Assembly: GCA_963753115.1 (NCBI GenBank)
Contig: CAVWBB010000014.1
Coordinates: forward strand, 81,834 to 145,833
Source: Bog-473 sp963753115
Lineage (GTDB): Bacteria > Actinomycetota > Acidimicrobiia > Acidimicrobiales > RAAP-2
DNA length: 64,000 nt
Reading direction: 5' to 3'
The position numbers and the translations under genes were made by a program. Below the pieces are notes generated by a model. That model did no database searches. It had not been told where the DNA came from and worked only from the letters and a program-made list of their open reading frames with translations. The stretch's first letter is position 1. Every line of letters begins with the position of its first letter. Of the stretch, positions 8,430 to 17,481 are shown piece by piece.

Positions 8430-10523
8430 TCAGCCCTCCAACGTCGGGATCGACGCCAACAGATGGTCGGGCACGGCGTCGTAGCGCTCGTACGCCACGG
8501 TGAAGGAGCCGCGCCCGCCGGTGAGCGCCCGCAGGTCGACCGCGTAGCGGGTCAGCTCGGCGGTCGGCGCCGTGGCGGTCACCGTCTGGTAGCCCTCGAC
8601 GGCCGCGGGGTCGGTGCCGACGATGCGGGCCCGCCGGGAATGGAGGTCGCCGAGCACGTCCCCCTGGCATTCGGCCGGGATGGTGACCGAGAGCCGCGAG
8701 ATCGGCTCCAAGACGATCGGACCGGCCTCGGTCATGGCCGCCCGCACGGCCAGCGCGGCGGCCATCTTGAAGCTGACCTCGTTGGAGTCCACCGAGTGTG
8801 CCTTGCCGTCGTCCACCGTCACCGCGATGTCGACGACGGGGTAGCCGTGCACGCCGCCGGTGGCAAAGGTCTCGAGCACGCCCTTCTCCACGGCGGGGAT
8901 GTACTGGCGGGGAATCGCTCCTCCGACGACCTCGTCGCGGAAGACGAACCCCTCACCTCGGGCCAGGGGCTCCAGGCGCAGGTGGCAGATGCCGAACTGC
9001 CCGTGGCCGCCCGACTGCTTCTTGTGCTTCCCCTCGGCCTCGGCGGCCCGGGTGATCGTCTCGCGGTAGGGGATGCGCAGCTCCTCGCGCTCGACGTGCA
9101 CGTTGCACTTGCGGCCCAGCCGCTCCACCGTCACCGCCAGGTGGACCTCACCGCTGACCCCGAGGATCGTCTGGTGCGTCTCGTCGTCCCGGGCCACGGT
9201 CAGCGAGGGGTCCTCGTCGCACATGCGCTGCAGGGCCGACATCAGCTTGTCGTCGTCGGCGCGGGTGGCGGGCTTCACCGCCACCTGCAGCGCCGGCGCC
9301 GGCAGCGTGGGCGCCGGCACCACCACGGGCTGCCCCTTCACCACCAAGGTGTCGCCTGTCTTCGTCCCGTTGAGGCGGGGCACCGCGACGAAGTCGCCGG
9401 CCGCCACCGTCGTCGCGGGCGCCGTGGCATGGCCGGCGATGCTCTGCAGCGCGTGGAGCCGCTCCTCTGCGCGCGTCCGCGGGTTGACGAGGACGGCGTC
9501 GGGCTGCAGGGTGCCCGAGACCACCTTGCAGAGGGACATCTTGCCCGTGTGACTGTCGTTGAAGGTCTTGGTCACCGTGAGCAGCGTCGGGCCGCTGGGG
9601 TCGCACGGGATCTCCGCCGTCTCGGTCCCGGCGGTCGCCAGCAGCGGCGGCCGGGAGGCGGGGCTGGGGCAGAGCTCTTCGATGAGGCGGGCCAGCCGGT
9701 CGACACCCACCCCGCTCGATGCGGCGCAGCAGAGCACGGGGAACACGGTGGCCGAGGCGACGCCGCCGGCGAGGCTCTTCTCGAGCTCGCCGTAGTCGAG
9801 CGTCTCCCCGTTGAGGTAGCGCTCCATCAGGTCGTCGTCGCCCACCACGATCCCTTCGACGAGTTGCTCGTGCACCGTGTGCTCCTCGTCGACCAGGTCG
9901 TCGGGGATGGGCCCCTCGTGGCCGGCCGGGGGCACGGTGCCGTCGACCGCCGTTCCCGGTGCAGGCGTGTCGTAGTGCGTCGCCGTGTCGTCCAGCAGGT
10001 CGATCACGCCGTGGAAGTCGGCCTCGTGGCCGATCGGCAGCTCCACGGGCGCCACCCCGGCGCCGAAGACCGCCCGGATCTCGGCCAGCGTGCGGTCGAA
10101 GTCCGCCCGCTCGCGATCGAGCTTGTTGATGACGATCACCCGCGGCACGCCGAGGCGGGCGGCGGCGCGCCAGGCGTCCTCGGTCTGGGCCTGGACGCCG
10201 TCGGTGGCGCTGACCACGACGACGGCCAGGTCGACGTTGGCCAGGGCGGTGACCATTTCGCCGGCGAAGTCGGCGTAGCCGGGCGTGTCGAGCAGGTTCA
10301 CCTTGACCCCGTTGACCGTGAAGGGGGCCAGGCTGGTCGAGATCGACAGCTGGCGCGCCACCTCCTCGGGCTCGAAGTCCATGACGGTCGTGCCCTTCTC
10401 GACCGATCCACGCCGGGCGATCGATCCGGTGGCGGCCAGCAGCGCCTCGGCGAGCGTGGTCTTGCCGGCGCCGTGATGGCCGACGAGGGCGACGTTGCGG
10501 ATAGCGGTCGGGTCGTGTGGCAC
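8430..10523 (-). CDS. Elongation factor G-like GTPase (EF-G2/FusA2 type)
   Basis: 697 residues with the EF-G domain order: GTPase domain (P-loop GHHGAGKTT near residue 14, DTPGYADF, NKLD), domain II, and III-V including the HKKQSGGHGQFG region. Normal EF-G has DTPGH, whose His activates water; here it is DTPGY, as in the FusA2 paralogs of mycobacteria. It is therefore unlikely to be the main translocase, and its role is not known. Start GTG 10523 has GGAGG five bases upstream; codons further 5' are shadow sequence. It lies opposite to the surrounding lipid genes. Confidence 0.9.
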   Translation of the reverse strand: MPHDPTAIRNVALVGHHGAGKTTLAEALLAATGSIARRGSVEKGTTVMDFEPEEVARQLSISTSLAPFTVNGVKVNLLDTPGYADFAGEMVTALANVDLAVVVVSATDGVQAQTEDAWRAAARLGVPRVIVINKLDRERADFDRTLAEIRAVFGAGVAPVELPIGHEADFHGVIDLLDDTATHYDTPAPGTAVDGTVPPAGHEGPIPDDLVDEEHTVHEQLVEGIVVGDDDLMERYLNGETLDYGELEKSLAGGVASATVFPVLCCAASSGVGVDRLARLIEELCPSPASRPPLLATAGTETAEIPCDPSGPTLLTVTKTFNDSHTGKMSLCKVVSGTLQPDAVLVNPRTRAEERLHALQSIAGHATAPATTVAAGDFVAVPRLNGTKTGDTLVVKGQPVVVPAPTLPAPALQVAVKPATRADDDKLMSALQRMCDEDPSLTVARDDETHQTILGVSGEVHLAVTVERLGRKCNVHVEREELRIPYRETITRAAEAEGKHKKQSGGHGQFGICHLRLEPLARGEGFVFRDEVVGGAIPRQYIPAVEKGVLETFATGGVHGYPVVDIAVTVDDGKAHSVDSNEVSFKMAAALAVRAAMTEAGPIVLEPISRLSVTIPAECQGDVLGDLHSRRARIVGTDPAAVEGYQTVTATAPTAELTRYAVDLRALTGGRGSFTVAYERYDAVPDHLLASIPTLEG

Positions 10524-10629
10524 CTGGTCCTCCGTCCTCCGTCCGTTCAGGCAGGCCCGAACAGGCTCGTTGGATTCGAGTGTACGACCGCGTGCGCCGC
10601 CTTGCTCGGGGCGTGGGGATGGCGCCGGT

Positions 10630-11466
10630 TCAGGCCTGCCCCGGAGCGGCGGGCTCGCCCGGATCCACCCGGGCCGCCGCCAGAGCGGCGTCGTACTCGT
10701 GGCGGATGGAGTAGCGGACGAACAAGCCGAGGGTGTCCCACAGGAGCAGCCACACTGCCTTGAGCGAGATCGTGCTCCCGAAGCGCTCGCGGATCCGCAC
10801 CGGTGCTTCCACAATCCGGGTGTACCCGAGCCGCCGGGCCAGCACGAGCAGCTCGAGGTCGAGCGCGAAGCGGCTCTCGCGCAGCAGCGGCAGGACATCG
10901 GCGATCACCTTGCGGTCGACCAGCTTGATCCCGACCTGGGTGTCCTTCACGTGCAGCCGGAAGAGGATGGCGATGAGGTGCTGGAAGCTCCACGAGTAGA
11001 GGCGACGCAGCGGCGGGTAGTGCACCGAGGAGTCGGGATGGCGCTTGCTCCCGATGATGATGTCGGGCTCCATGGACTCCATGATGGAGACGAAGGGGGC
11101 GAGCAGCTCGGGGGAGATGTCGCCGTCCGCGTCGATGAAGCCGAGATACCGCCCCCGCCCCATGCCCAATCCGGCCCGCAGCGCGTGGCCCTTGCCGACG
11201 TTGGTGTCGAACGAGACGCGGCGCACGACGCTCTCGGGGAACCCGTCGAGCGTGAACGGGCTGCCGTCGGTCGAGCCGTCCGACACCGTGATGATCTCGA
11301 AGGTCATGCCGGATGCGTCGAGCACGCGCACCATGTCCGCGACCGTTGTGCGGAGGCGGTCGCCCGGGTTGTAGTACGGCACGACGATGGAGACGTCGAT
11401 CGTGGGATCGGGAAGCACGGGTCGGGGCGCTCCCGCACTCCTCGGCTCGGACACCGGCACCATCAC
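10630..11466 (-). CDS. Family 2 glycosyltransferase, dolichyl-phosphate mannose synthase-like
   Basis: 278 residues with the GT-A fold: VSIVVPYYNPGDRL start, EIITVSDGSTDGS, NVGKGHALRAGL, and the DxD metal site as GFIDADGDISPELL. Next comes DTQVGIKLVDR, typical of polyprenyl-phosphate hexose synthases. No clear C-terminal membrane anchor, although LKAVWLLLWDTLGLFVRYS is hydrophobic. In this PIM-type neighbourhood a polyprenyl-phosphate mannose or glucose product is a fair guess, not proven. Confidence 0.85.
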   Translation of the reverse strand: MMVPVSEPRSAGAPRPVLPDPTIDVSIVVPYYNPGDRLRTTVADMVRVLDASGMTFEIITVSDGSTDGSPFTLDGFPESVVRRVSFDTNVGKGHALRAGLGMGRGRYLGFIDADGDISPELLAPFVSIMESMEPDIIIGSKRHPDSSVHYPPLRRLYSWSFQHLIAILFRLHVKDTQVGIKLVDRKVIADVLPLLRESRFALDLELLVLARRLGYTRIVEAPVRIRERFGSTISLKAVWLLLWDTLGLFVRYSIRHEYDAALAAARVDPGEPAAPGQA

Positions 11467-11571
11467 CTCACGTGCGGCCCCACGGGTGTACCGCGTGGCA
11501 ATCTCGGCTGGCGAGGCTACCCGACGTCCTGTCGGGGGCGGGCCGCGCCACCGGGCCGCGCGCCGGTGGGA

Positions 11572-12027
11572 CTACGAGCCGGACCCGCTGTTCGAACTCC
11601 CTGTGCTGCCACCGCTGCTGTTCTGGGAGGTGGTCGCGGTCCCGACGTTGATGTGCACGTCCATGCCGAGCGCCTTGTGCCCCGGGATCGGGCAGTTGAT
11701 GTCGTAGGCGCCCCTCTTGAAGGTCACGGTCAGCTTGGCGCTCTGGCCGGGCTGCAGGTTCTTCGTCATGGCCATCGTGCGGCCTGGACCGGTGATCATG
11801 AGCGCGTGGGTCGTCTGGCCCTTGTTCTGTGCCACGAAGGTGTACGTGCCGGCCGTGAAGGAGTGCTTGGACAGCGCGATGTGGAAGTCGGTCTCGACGG
11901 CCTTGACCGTGGTGGGCTTCGGAGCGGCCGACGCCGTCACGGCCATTGCGGCGGTGACCCCGCCGGCGGCGAGCGCGGCCAGGGGGATGAAGGCGGCCCG
12001 ACGGGCGGAGTGGCGGACCGAGCGCAG
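11572..12027 (-). CDS. Exported cupredoxin-like protein, apparent CTG start
   Basis: About 151 residues: a signal sequence (RRAAFIPLAALAAGGVTAAMAVTASA) followed by a plastocyanin-like beta-sandwich with CPIPGH, a type I copper-like Cys...His pair, and a Ser/Gly-rich tail. No ATG, GTG or TTG precedes the signal peptide in frame. A strong AGGAGG at 12034-12039 sits six bases before a CTG at 12025-12027, taken here as the start. The alternative is an indel that hides a normal start, for example the out-of-frame ATG a little upstream. Confidence 0.7.
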   Translation of the reverse strand: MRSVRHSARRAAFIPLAALAAGGVTAAMAVTASAAPKPTTVKAVETDFHIALSKHSFTAGTYTFVAQNKGQTTHALMITGPGRTMAMTKNLQPGQSAKLTVTFKRGAYDINCPIPGHKALGMDVHINVGTATTSQNSSGGSTGSSNSGSGS

Positions 12028-12063
12028 AGCGGTCCTCCTGCCTCCATGCTGTCTGCTCTGACG

Positions 12064-12098
12064 GTGTTGGACACGGGTCTCACAGTGTTGGATACGGG
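12064..12098. repeat. Two direct repeats 21 bp apart, possible tandem operator
   Basis: gtgttggacacggg (12064-12077) and gtgttggatacggg (12085-12098) are offset by two helical turns, 37-71 bases upstream of the cupredoxin-like start. That position is suitable for a regulator of the minus-strand gene. The rest of the 300-bp gap up to 12331 shows only GC-rich sequence. Confidence 0.3.
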
Positions 12099-12330
12099 CC
12101 AGGCGACGTGCAGGATTGCACTCCCGCGGTCCCGGGGCAGGGCTGCGGCCAGGAGTCGGGCACGGCTGCGACCAGGAGTGCAGCACCCTCCGCGCTGCTC
12201 CGTGGGGCCACGGGGCGGGCCCGACGGCCCCCTGGCGGGTGGGGCGGACCCCCGGGTTTCGGGGACCGGATGGTAATCTGGCTTCTACAGCGCCGGAACC
12301 TGCCCCGGACCGCGCACGACGAGGAGCTTC

Positions 12331-13188
12331 ATGTTCGACGGTCGTTGGCGAACTGCCGTCGATCGGACCACCGGTCCGGTCGGCGAGACACTCCACCGCC
12401 ATGGCATCACTGCTGACGTGCTCACCGCGACCGGCCTCGTGTCGGCGACGGCGACGGCCGTCCTGGTGGCGTCGGGCCACCTCCACCTCGCCATCATCTT
12501 CCTGATCATCACGGGCATGCACGACCTGTTCGACGGGCCCGTCGCCAAGGCGGCGGGCACGGCCTCGGTCCGGGGCGCCTTCTTCGACTCGGTGACCGAC
12601 CGCATCGCCGACGCCGTCCTGATGTTCGGGTGCGCCTGGTACCTCTTGAACCGCGGGGAGGGCCACCTCGCGCTGCTGCCCATGGCCATCCTGGCGGTGA
12701 CCGCGCTCGTCTCGTACGAGAGAGCCAAGGCCGAGTCGCTCGGGCTCTCCGCCCGGGGCGGTCTCATGGAGCGGGGCGAGCGCATGTTCCTGCTCGGCGT
12801 CGCCTTCTTGAGCAGCGTCATCTTCGTGCCGGTCCTCTGGATCCTCCTTGTCCTCGTCTCGTTCACCGCCATCTCGCGCTTCGTCAAGGTGTGGAACGCC
12901 GCGTCGGGGCGCGATGCCGTCATCCGGCGCCGCATCGAAGCCTGGCGCGAGGGCCGGGTCGACTCGCGCTGGCGCGCCTGGCGCGAGGCCCGTGAGTCCA
13001 CGGGCGTGCCCCGACGGGACCTCGCCCGCACGACCGGTGCCCCGGTGGGCCGCTGGCGGGCGCGCCGCCAGGAGGCGCTGAGCAGTCGATCGGGCCGCAC
13101 CCTCCGGGAGCGCCGCCGCGCCACGCGGGGCCACTCCGGCAGCACGGGGCCGCGCCGGGCCACCCGCCGCACCCCGCCCGCGTCCTGA
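12331..13188 (+). CDS. pgsA: CDP-alcohol phosphatidyltransferase, phosphatidylinositol(-phosphate) synthase-like
   Basis: Membrane enzyme that joins a CDP-diacylglycerol lipid to an alcohol such as inositol phosphate. The CDP-OH motif D-G-x2-A-(R)-x8-G-x3-D-x3-D is seen as DGPVAKAAGTASVRGAFFDS then VTD, but the usual Arg is Lys. Five or six membrane helices lie in residues 28-190. The last ~90 residues are unusually Arg-rich and have no counterpart in the core enzyme. Position between thrS/HIT and the acyltransferase-pimA pair matches mycobacterial pgsA1, which supports the PI-phosphate synthase call. Confidence 0.85.
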   Translation: MFDGRWRTAVDRTTGPVGETLHRHGITADVLTATGLVSATATAVLVASGHLHLAIIFLIITGMHDLFDGPVAKAAGTASVRGAFFDSVTDRIADAVLMFGCAWYLLNRGEGHLALLPMAILAVTALVSYERAKAESLGLSARGGLMERGERMFLLGVAFLSSVIFVPVLWILLVLVSFTAISRFVKVWNAASGRDAVIRRRIEAWREGRVDSRWRAWREARESTGVPRRDLARTTGAPVGRWRARRQEALSSRSGRTLRERRRATRGHSGSTGPRRATRRTPPAS

Positions 13189-13200
13189 TCAGCGCCCAGC

Positions 13201-14127
13201 GTGACCGACGAACCCGTGCCCCGTTGGCGCGCCCTGTCCACGTACCTCACCTACCGCGGCCTGGGCGCCGCCATGGGCCACATGCCCGAGCCGTTGGCCG
13301 ACGGGATCGCCCGGGGAGTGGCCCGGGTCATGGCCGAAAGGGGCAGCGCCGCGCTGGAGATGAACATGCGCCACATGCGTCGCGTGCTTGCCAGCGAATG
13401 TGTCGACGGGGTCGAGCCCGACCCGACCCTGGTGCGGCGCTGGAGCAAGCGCACGTTCGACTCCTATGCGCGCTACTGGGCCGACGGTGCTCGGCTGCCC
13501 TACGAGAGCGAGGCGGGCGTACGCGCCCGCTGGCAGTTGCTCTCGGGCCACGAGCACCTGCGGGCCGCCGTGGGCCGCGGCCGCGGCATCGTGATGGCGC
13601 TGCCCCACGTCGGCAGTTGGGAGTGGGGCGGCTACTGGCTGGGCCTCGAGGACATGCCGATGACGGCGGTGGTCGAGCGCCTTGAGCCCGACGAGCTCTT
13701 CGAGTGGTTCGTCGGGCAGCGTGCCGCCATGGGGCTGACGGCGGTGCCGGTCGGCGAAGGCGCGAGCTCGGCGCTGCTGCGCGCCCTCAAGGCGAACAAC
13801 GTCGCCGGCCTCGTCAGCGACCGCGACATCGTCGGGAACGGAGTCGAGGTCGAGTTCTTCGGGGAGAAGACCACCCTGCCGGCGGGTGCCGCGACCTTGG
13901 CGCTCCGCACCGGGGCGCCGTTGCTCCCTGTCGTCGTGTACTCGGGCCCGGGAAATTGGCACACTGGAGTCGTGCACCCGCCGCTCGACACGTCCCGCCA
14001 GGGCCGGATGCGCGAGGACATCGTCCGGGTGACCCAGGACCTGGCCACCACGTTCGAGCACGACATCCGCGCCCGGCCCGAGCAGTGGCACCTCTATCAA
14101 CCGAACTGGCCGAGCGACCCGCGATGA
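13201..14127 (+). CDS. Phosphatidylinositol mannoside acyltransferase-like (LPLAT/HtrB family)
   Basis: 308 residues. The acyltransferase HxxxxD/E-type motif is HVGSWEWGG, followed by LVSDRDIVGNGVEVEFFGE and a conserved LPAGAATLAL region. By synteny with Rv2611c it would acylate the 6-OH of mannose in PIM1. GTG start at 13201, 12 bases after pgsA, and it overlaps the next gene by ATGA. No N-terminal signal; expected to be a peripheral membrane protein. Confidence 0.87.
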   Translation: MTDEPVPRWRALSTYLTYRGLGAAMGHMPEPLADGIARGVARVMAERGSAALEMNMRHMRRVLASECVDGVEPDPTLVRRWSKRTFDSYARYWADGARLPYESEAGVRARWQLLSGHEHLRAAVGRGRGIVMALPHVGSWEWGGYWLGLEDMPMTAVVERLEPDELFEWFVGQRAAMGLTAVPVGEGASSALLRALKANNVAGLVSDRDIVGNGVEVEFFGEKTTLPAGAATLALRTGAPLLPVVVYSGPGNWHTGVVHPPLDTSRQGRMREDIVRVTQDLATTFEHDIRARPEQWHLYQPNWPSDPR

Positions 14128-15239
14128 AGATCGCCATGCTGTCGCCGTACTCGCTGGCGCGCCCGGGTGGCGTGCAGGGCCAGGTCATCGGGTTGGCCCG
14201 CTCGTTGCGCGCGCGGGGCCACGACGTGACGGTGGTGGCGCCGGGGAGCGAGGACGACCAACTTCCTGCGGCAGTGGGGGAGCACTTCCTCATCGGCCGG
14301 CCGACCGAGTTGCACTCGAACGGGTCGGTGGCGCCGGTGGCGCTGTGGCCGTCGGCCGCGGCGCGCGCCGAGCGCTTCGTGCGCACCGGTGGCTTCGACG
14401 TCCTCCACGCGCACGAGCCTCTGGCCCCGGTGGCGGCCTACGGCCTGGTGCTCACGGCGCCGCTCCCCATGGTGGGCACGTACCACCGGTCGGGCGTGAG
14501 CCGCTGGGTCGCCCCGCTCAAGCCACTGGCCGAGCTGGTGGGGCGGCGCATGCAGGTGCGTGTGGCGGTCTCGGAGGCGGCCCGCGAGACGGGGTCGCGC
14601 GCGGGCGGTGGGGCCTTCGAGGTGTTGTTCAACGGGATCGACATGGACCGGTTCGAGTCGGCATCACCATGGCGCGACGACGAGGGCCGGCCCGTCGTGG
14701 TGTTCCTCGGGCGCCACGAGCAGCGCAAGGGCCTCAACGTCCTCCTCGACGCGTTCGCCAAATTGGAGCGGCCGGCCGTCCTGTGGGTGATCGGCGACGG
14801 TCCGGCCACCGAGGTGCAGCGCCGCCGGTACCCCGAGTCGGACCGGGTGCGCTGGCTGGGCGTGCGCGACGACGACGAGGTGGCGTCGCGCTTGGCCGGC
14901 GCCGACGTCCTGTGCGCACCCTCCCTGCTCGGTGAGTCGTTCGGGATGGTCCTCCTCGAGGGCATGGCGGCGGGCTGCACGGTGGTGGCCTCGGACATCG
15001 ACGGCTACCGCCGGGCCTCGGGCGGCCACGCCTCGCTGGTGCCGCCCGGCGACGTCACCGCCCTGTCCAGGGCGCTCGGGAGCGCCCTGGCCGATGCCGC
15101 CGAGGGCAGCGGGCTGGCCTCGCCCGAGGCCCACAAGGCAGCGACGGAGTACGCCCGGGCGTGGTCGATGGACACGCTGGCCGAGCGCTACGTCGCCGTG
15201 TACGAGCGGGCGATCGAGGCCTTCGGCAGCGGGCGCTGA
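14124..15239 (+). CDS. pimA: GDP-mannose-dependent phosphatidylinositol mannosyltransferase
   Basis: 371-residue GT4 (GT-B fold) glycosyltransferase that would place the first mannose on phosphatidylinositol. N-terminal SPYSLARPGGVQGQV loop, HAHEPLAP, and the C-terminal nucleotide-sugar site LLGESFGMVLLEGMAAG with the GT4 E-x7-E pair. Start overlaps the acyltransferase stop, giving the mycobacterial order pgsA-acyltransferase-pimA. Confidence 0.9.
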   Translation: MKIAMLSPYSLARPGGVQGQVIGLARSLRARGHDVTVVAPGSEDDQLPAAVGEHFLIGRPTELHSNGSVAPVALWPSAAARAERFVRTGGFDVLHAHEPLAPVAAYGLVLTAPLPMVGTYHRSGVSRWVAPLKPLAELVGRRMQVRVAVSEAARETGSRAGGGAFEVLFNGIDMDRFESASPWRDDEGRPVVVFLGRHEQRKGLNVLLDAFAKLERPAVLWVIGDGPATEVQRRRYPESDRVRWLGVRDDDEVASRLAGADVLCAPSLLGESFGMVLLEGMAAGCTVVASDIDGYRRASGGHASLVPPGDVTALSRALGSALADAAEGSGLASPEAHKAATEYARAWSMDTLAERYVAVYERAIEAFGSGR

Positions 15240-15319
15240 CCCAGGTCACGACCTCGGTCCAGAGGTGAGCGGGAGGGGGCCGGGGGCCCGGACCGCCAGG
15301 TCGTAGGCTGCAAGGCCTC

Positions 15320-16573
15320 ATGGCCGATCAACAAGAGGGTTCGGGGACGGCATCCAGCGGCGGGAGCGGCGGTGGCCGTTCGGGTGGCGGGAGCGGCGGC
15401 AGCGGCGGCGGTGGCGGCGGCAATCGCAGCCGCAACCGGAACCGGAACCGCAATCGCAACCGATCCTCCGGCAGCGGCTCCGGCAGCGGCTCCGGCAGCG
15501 GCAGCGGCACGTCGTCCGGCGGACGTTCCGGCGGCGGAGGCGGCGGGAACACTTCGAATGCCCGTTCGAGCTCGAACGGGCAGCGCAAGGGCCAGGGTGG
15601 CGCATCCGGCGGCGGCCGCCAACGTTCGGGCCAGGGCTCGGGCAAGGGCTCGGGCAAGGGTGGTGGAGGAAACCGCTCCCAGAGCAGCTCCGGTTCCCGG
15701 CAACGCAGCGGACCGCCGCGGTCCGCCGTCGCGCTCGCGCCCGTCCCACCACCGCCGGCGCTCCATGTGGCGCCCACCCTCGGCGCCCCCCAGGTCTTCC
15801 CGGCCGAGGTCGCGTCCAACCGGCATCGTGCGGTCGCGCTCTGCGCGGTGGCGGCGGTGCTCCCGGCATTGCTGCTCGGCGCGCTCGTCTGGGTCGCACT
15901 CTCCATGATCGTCGGCGCGATCGTGTTCGTGGTCGCCGGGGCGGCCGTGATGTATCTGGTGTGGCGGGTCGCCCCGTCGGTCGCTCTCCGCAGAATCGGC
16001 GCCGAGCCGATCGACGAGCAGGACGAGCCGCGGCTCTCCAACGTGACCGAAGGCCTGTGCGCCACGTTCGGCTTGAGCATGCCGGCGCTCCACCTCTTGC
16101 ACGACGACGTTCCCAACGCGTGCGCGCTGGGCCGCGACGCGCGCCGCTCCGTCCTCGTGGTCACCACGGGCCTGCTGCGCCGCCTCGACCCGATTGAGCT
16201 CGAGGGCGTGATCGCGCACGAGCTGGCCCACGTGAAGCGGGGCGACAACGGCGTTTCGTGCATCGGCATCACGCTCGCCAGCGTCTTCGGCGGGGAGTCC
16301 ACGTTGCGCCGCTGCGTGGGCGAGAGCCGGGAGTACCGGGCCGACGTCGTGGGCGCCTCGGCCGTGCGCTTCCCCCGCGGCCTCCTCGGCGCGCTCCGGA
16401 TCATGATGGAGGCGCCGGCACCGGCCGAGGGCTCGTTCTTCGCCACTCCGGGCCGGTTCGGGCCCACCCGCTGGGTGTGGATCGACCCCTCCGTCGGGCA
16501 CCGTGACGACGTCCTGGTGCCCGGGGACCTCGATGCCACCTCGGTGAGGGCCGCCACGCTCAGCGAGTGGTGA
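15320..16573 (+). CDS. M48-family membrane metalloprotease with a long Gly/Ser/Asn/Arg tail
   Basis: 417 residues. Residues 1-~135 are low complexity: GGSGGG blocks, an (Asn-Arg)n run near 35-48, and (Gly-Ser)n. Two membrane helices follow (about 168-210), then the peptidase domain with zinc motif HELAHV, a third ligand region ESREYRADVVGAS, and a deleted interior compared with HtpX. It probably cleaves membrane or envelope proteins on the cytosolic face, as HtpX does. The tail may bind RNA or act as a flexible linker; this is speculation. Only 81 bp after pimA. Confidence 0.85.
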   Translation: MADQQEGSGTASSGGSGGGRSGGGSGGSGGGGGGNRSRNRNRNRNRNRSSGSGSGSGSGSGSGTSSGGRSGGGGGGNTSNARSSSNGQRKGQGGASGGGRQRSGQGSGKGSGKGGGGNRSQSSSGSRQRSGPPRSAVALAPVPPPPALHVAPTLGAPQVFPAEVASNRHRAVALCAVAAVLPALLLGALVWVALSMIVGAIVFVVAGAAVMYLVWRVAPSVALRRIGAEPIDEQDEPRLSNVTEGLCATFGLSMPALHLLHDDVPNACALGRDARRSVLVVTTGLLRRLDPIELEGVIAHELAHVKRGDNGVSCIGITLASVFGGESTLRRCVGESREYRADVVGASAVRFPRGLLGALRIMMEAPAPAEGSFFATPGRFGPTRWVWIDPSVGHRDDVLVPGDLDATSVRAATLSEW

Positions 16574-16605
16574 GGAGGGGCGGCCCGCCCTCGTAGACTG
16601 GGGAT

Positions 16606-17481
16606 ATGACAACCGGGACCTTCACCGTCAAGCGGGGGTTGGCGGACATGCTGCGGGGCGGCGTGATCATGGACGTCGTCAATGCCGAGCAGGCCAAGAT
16701 CGCCGAGGACGCGGGCGCCGTCTCGGTGATGGCGCTCGAGCGGGTGCCGTCGGACATCCGTCGGGACGGCGGCGTGGCGCGCATGAGCGACCCGGTGCTG
16801 ATCGAGGGCATCATCGAGGCCGTCACGGTCCCCGTCATGGCCAAGGCCCGCATCGGGCACTTCGCGGAGGCGCAGGTCCTGCAGTCGCTCGGCGTCGATT
16901 TCATCGACGAGTCCGAGGTGCTCACGCCGGCGGACGAGGCGTACCACATCGACAAGTGGCCCTTCACGGTCCCCTTCGTGTGCGGCGCGACGAACCTGGG
17001 CGAGGCCCTGCGGCGCGTCTCCGAGGGTGCGGCCATGATCCGCTCCAAGGGCGAGGCCGGGACCGGGAACATCGTGGAGGCCGTGCGCCACCTGCGCTCC
17101 ATCCTCGGCACCATCGGTGCGCTGACGCAGGCGGACCCCGCCGAGCTCTACGGCTGGGCCAAGGAGCTCGGCGCGCCGATCACCCTGGTGCAGGAGATCG
17201 CCTCGACCGGGAAGCTGCCCGTGCCGCTGTTCTGTGCCGGCGGGATCGCCACTCCCTCTGACGCCGCGCTCGTGATGCAGTTGGGCGCCGAAGCCGTGTT
17301 CGTCGGGTCGGGGATCTTCAAGTCGTCGGACCCGGCCCGCATGGCCTCGGCCATCGTCGAGGCCACGGCCCACTTCACCGATGCCGAGCACGTGGCCAAG
17401 GTGTCGCGCGGTCTCGGCGAGGCGATGCGCGGCCTCGAGGCCTCCCAGTTCGGCGAGCATCTCGCCGACCGGGGGTGGTAG
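16606..17481 (+). CDS. pdxS: Pyridoxal 5'-phosphate synthase subunit PdxS
   Basis: TIM-barrel lyase making PLP from ribose 5-phosphate, glyceraldehyde 3-phosphate and ammonia supplied by PdxT. 291 residues, almost invariant family sequence: GGVIMDVVNAEQAKIAEDAG, ALERVPSDIR, VMAKARIGHF, DFIDESEVLTPAD, IRSKGEAGTGN and the phosphate-binding FCAGGIATPSDAAL. Overlaps pdxT by 7 bases. Confidence 0.97.
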   Translation: MTTGTFTVKRGLADMLRGGVIMDVVNAEQAKIAEDAGAVSVMALERVPSDIRRDGGVARMSDPVLIEGIIEAVTVPVMAKARIGHFAEAQVLQSLGVDFIDESEVLTPADEAYHIDKWPFTVPFVCGATNLGEALRRVSEGAAMIRSKGEAGTGNIVEAVRHLRSILGTIGALTQADPAELYGWAKELGAPITLVQEIASTGKLPVPLFCAGGIATPSDAALVMQLGAEAVFVGSGIFKSSDPARMASAIVEATAHFTDAEHVAKVSRGLGEAMRGLEASQFGEHLADRGW

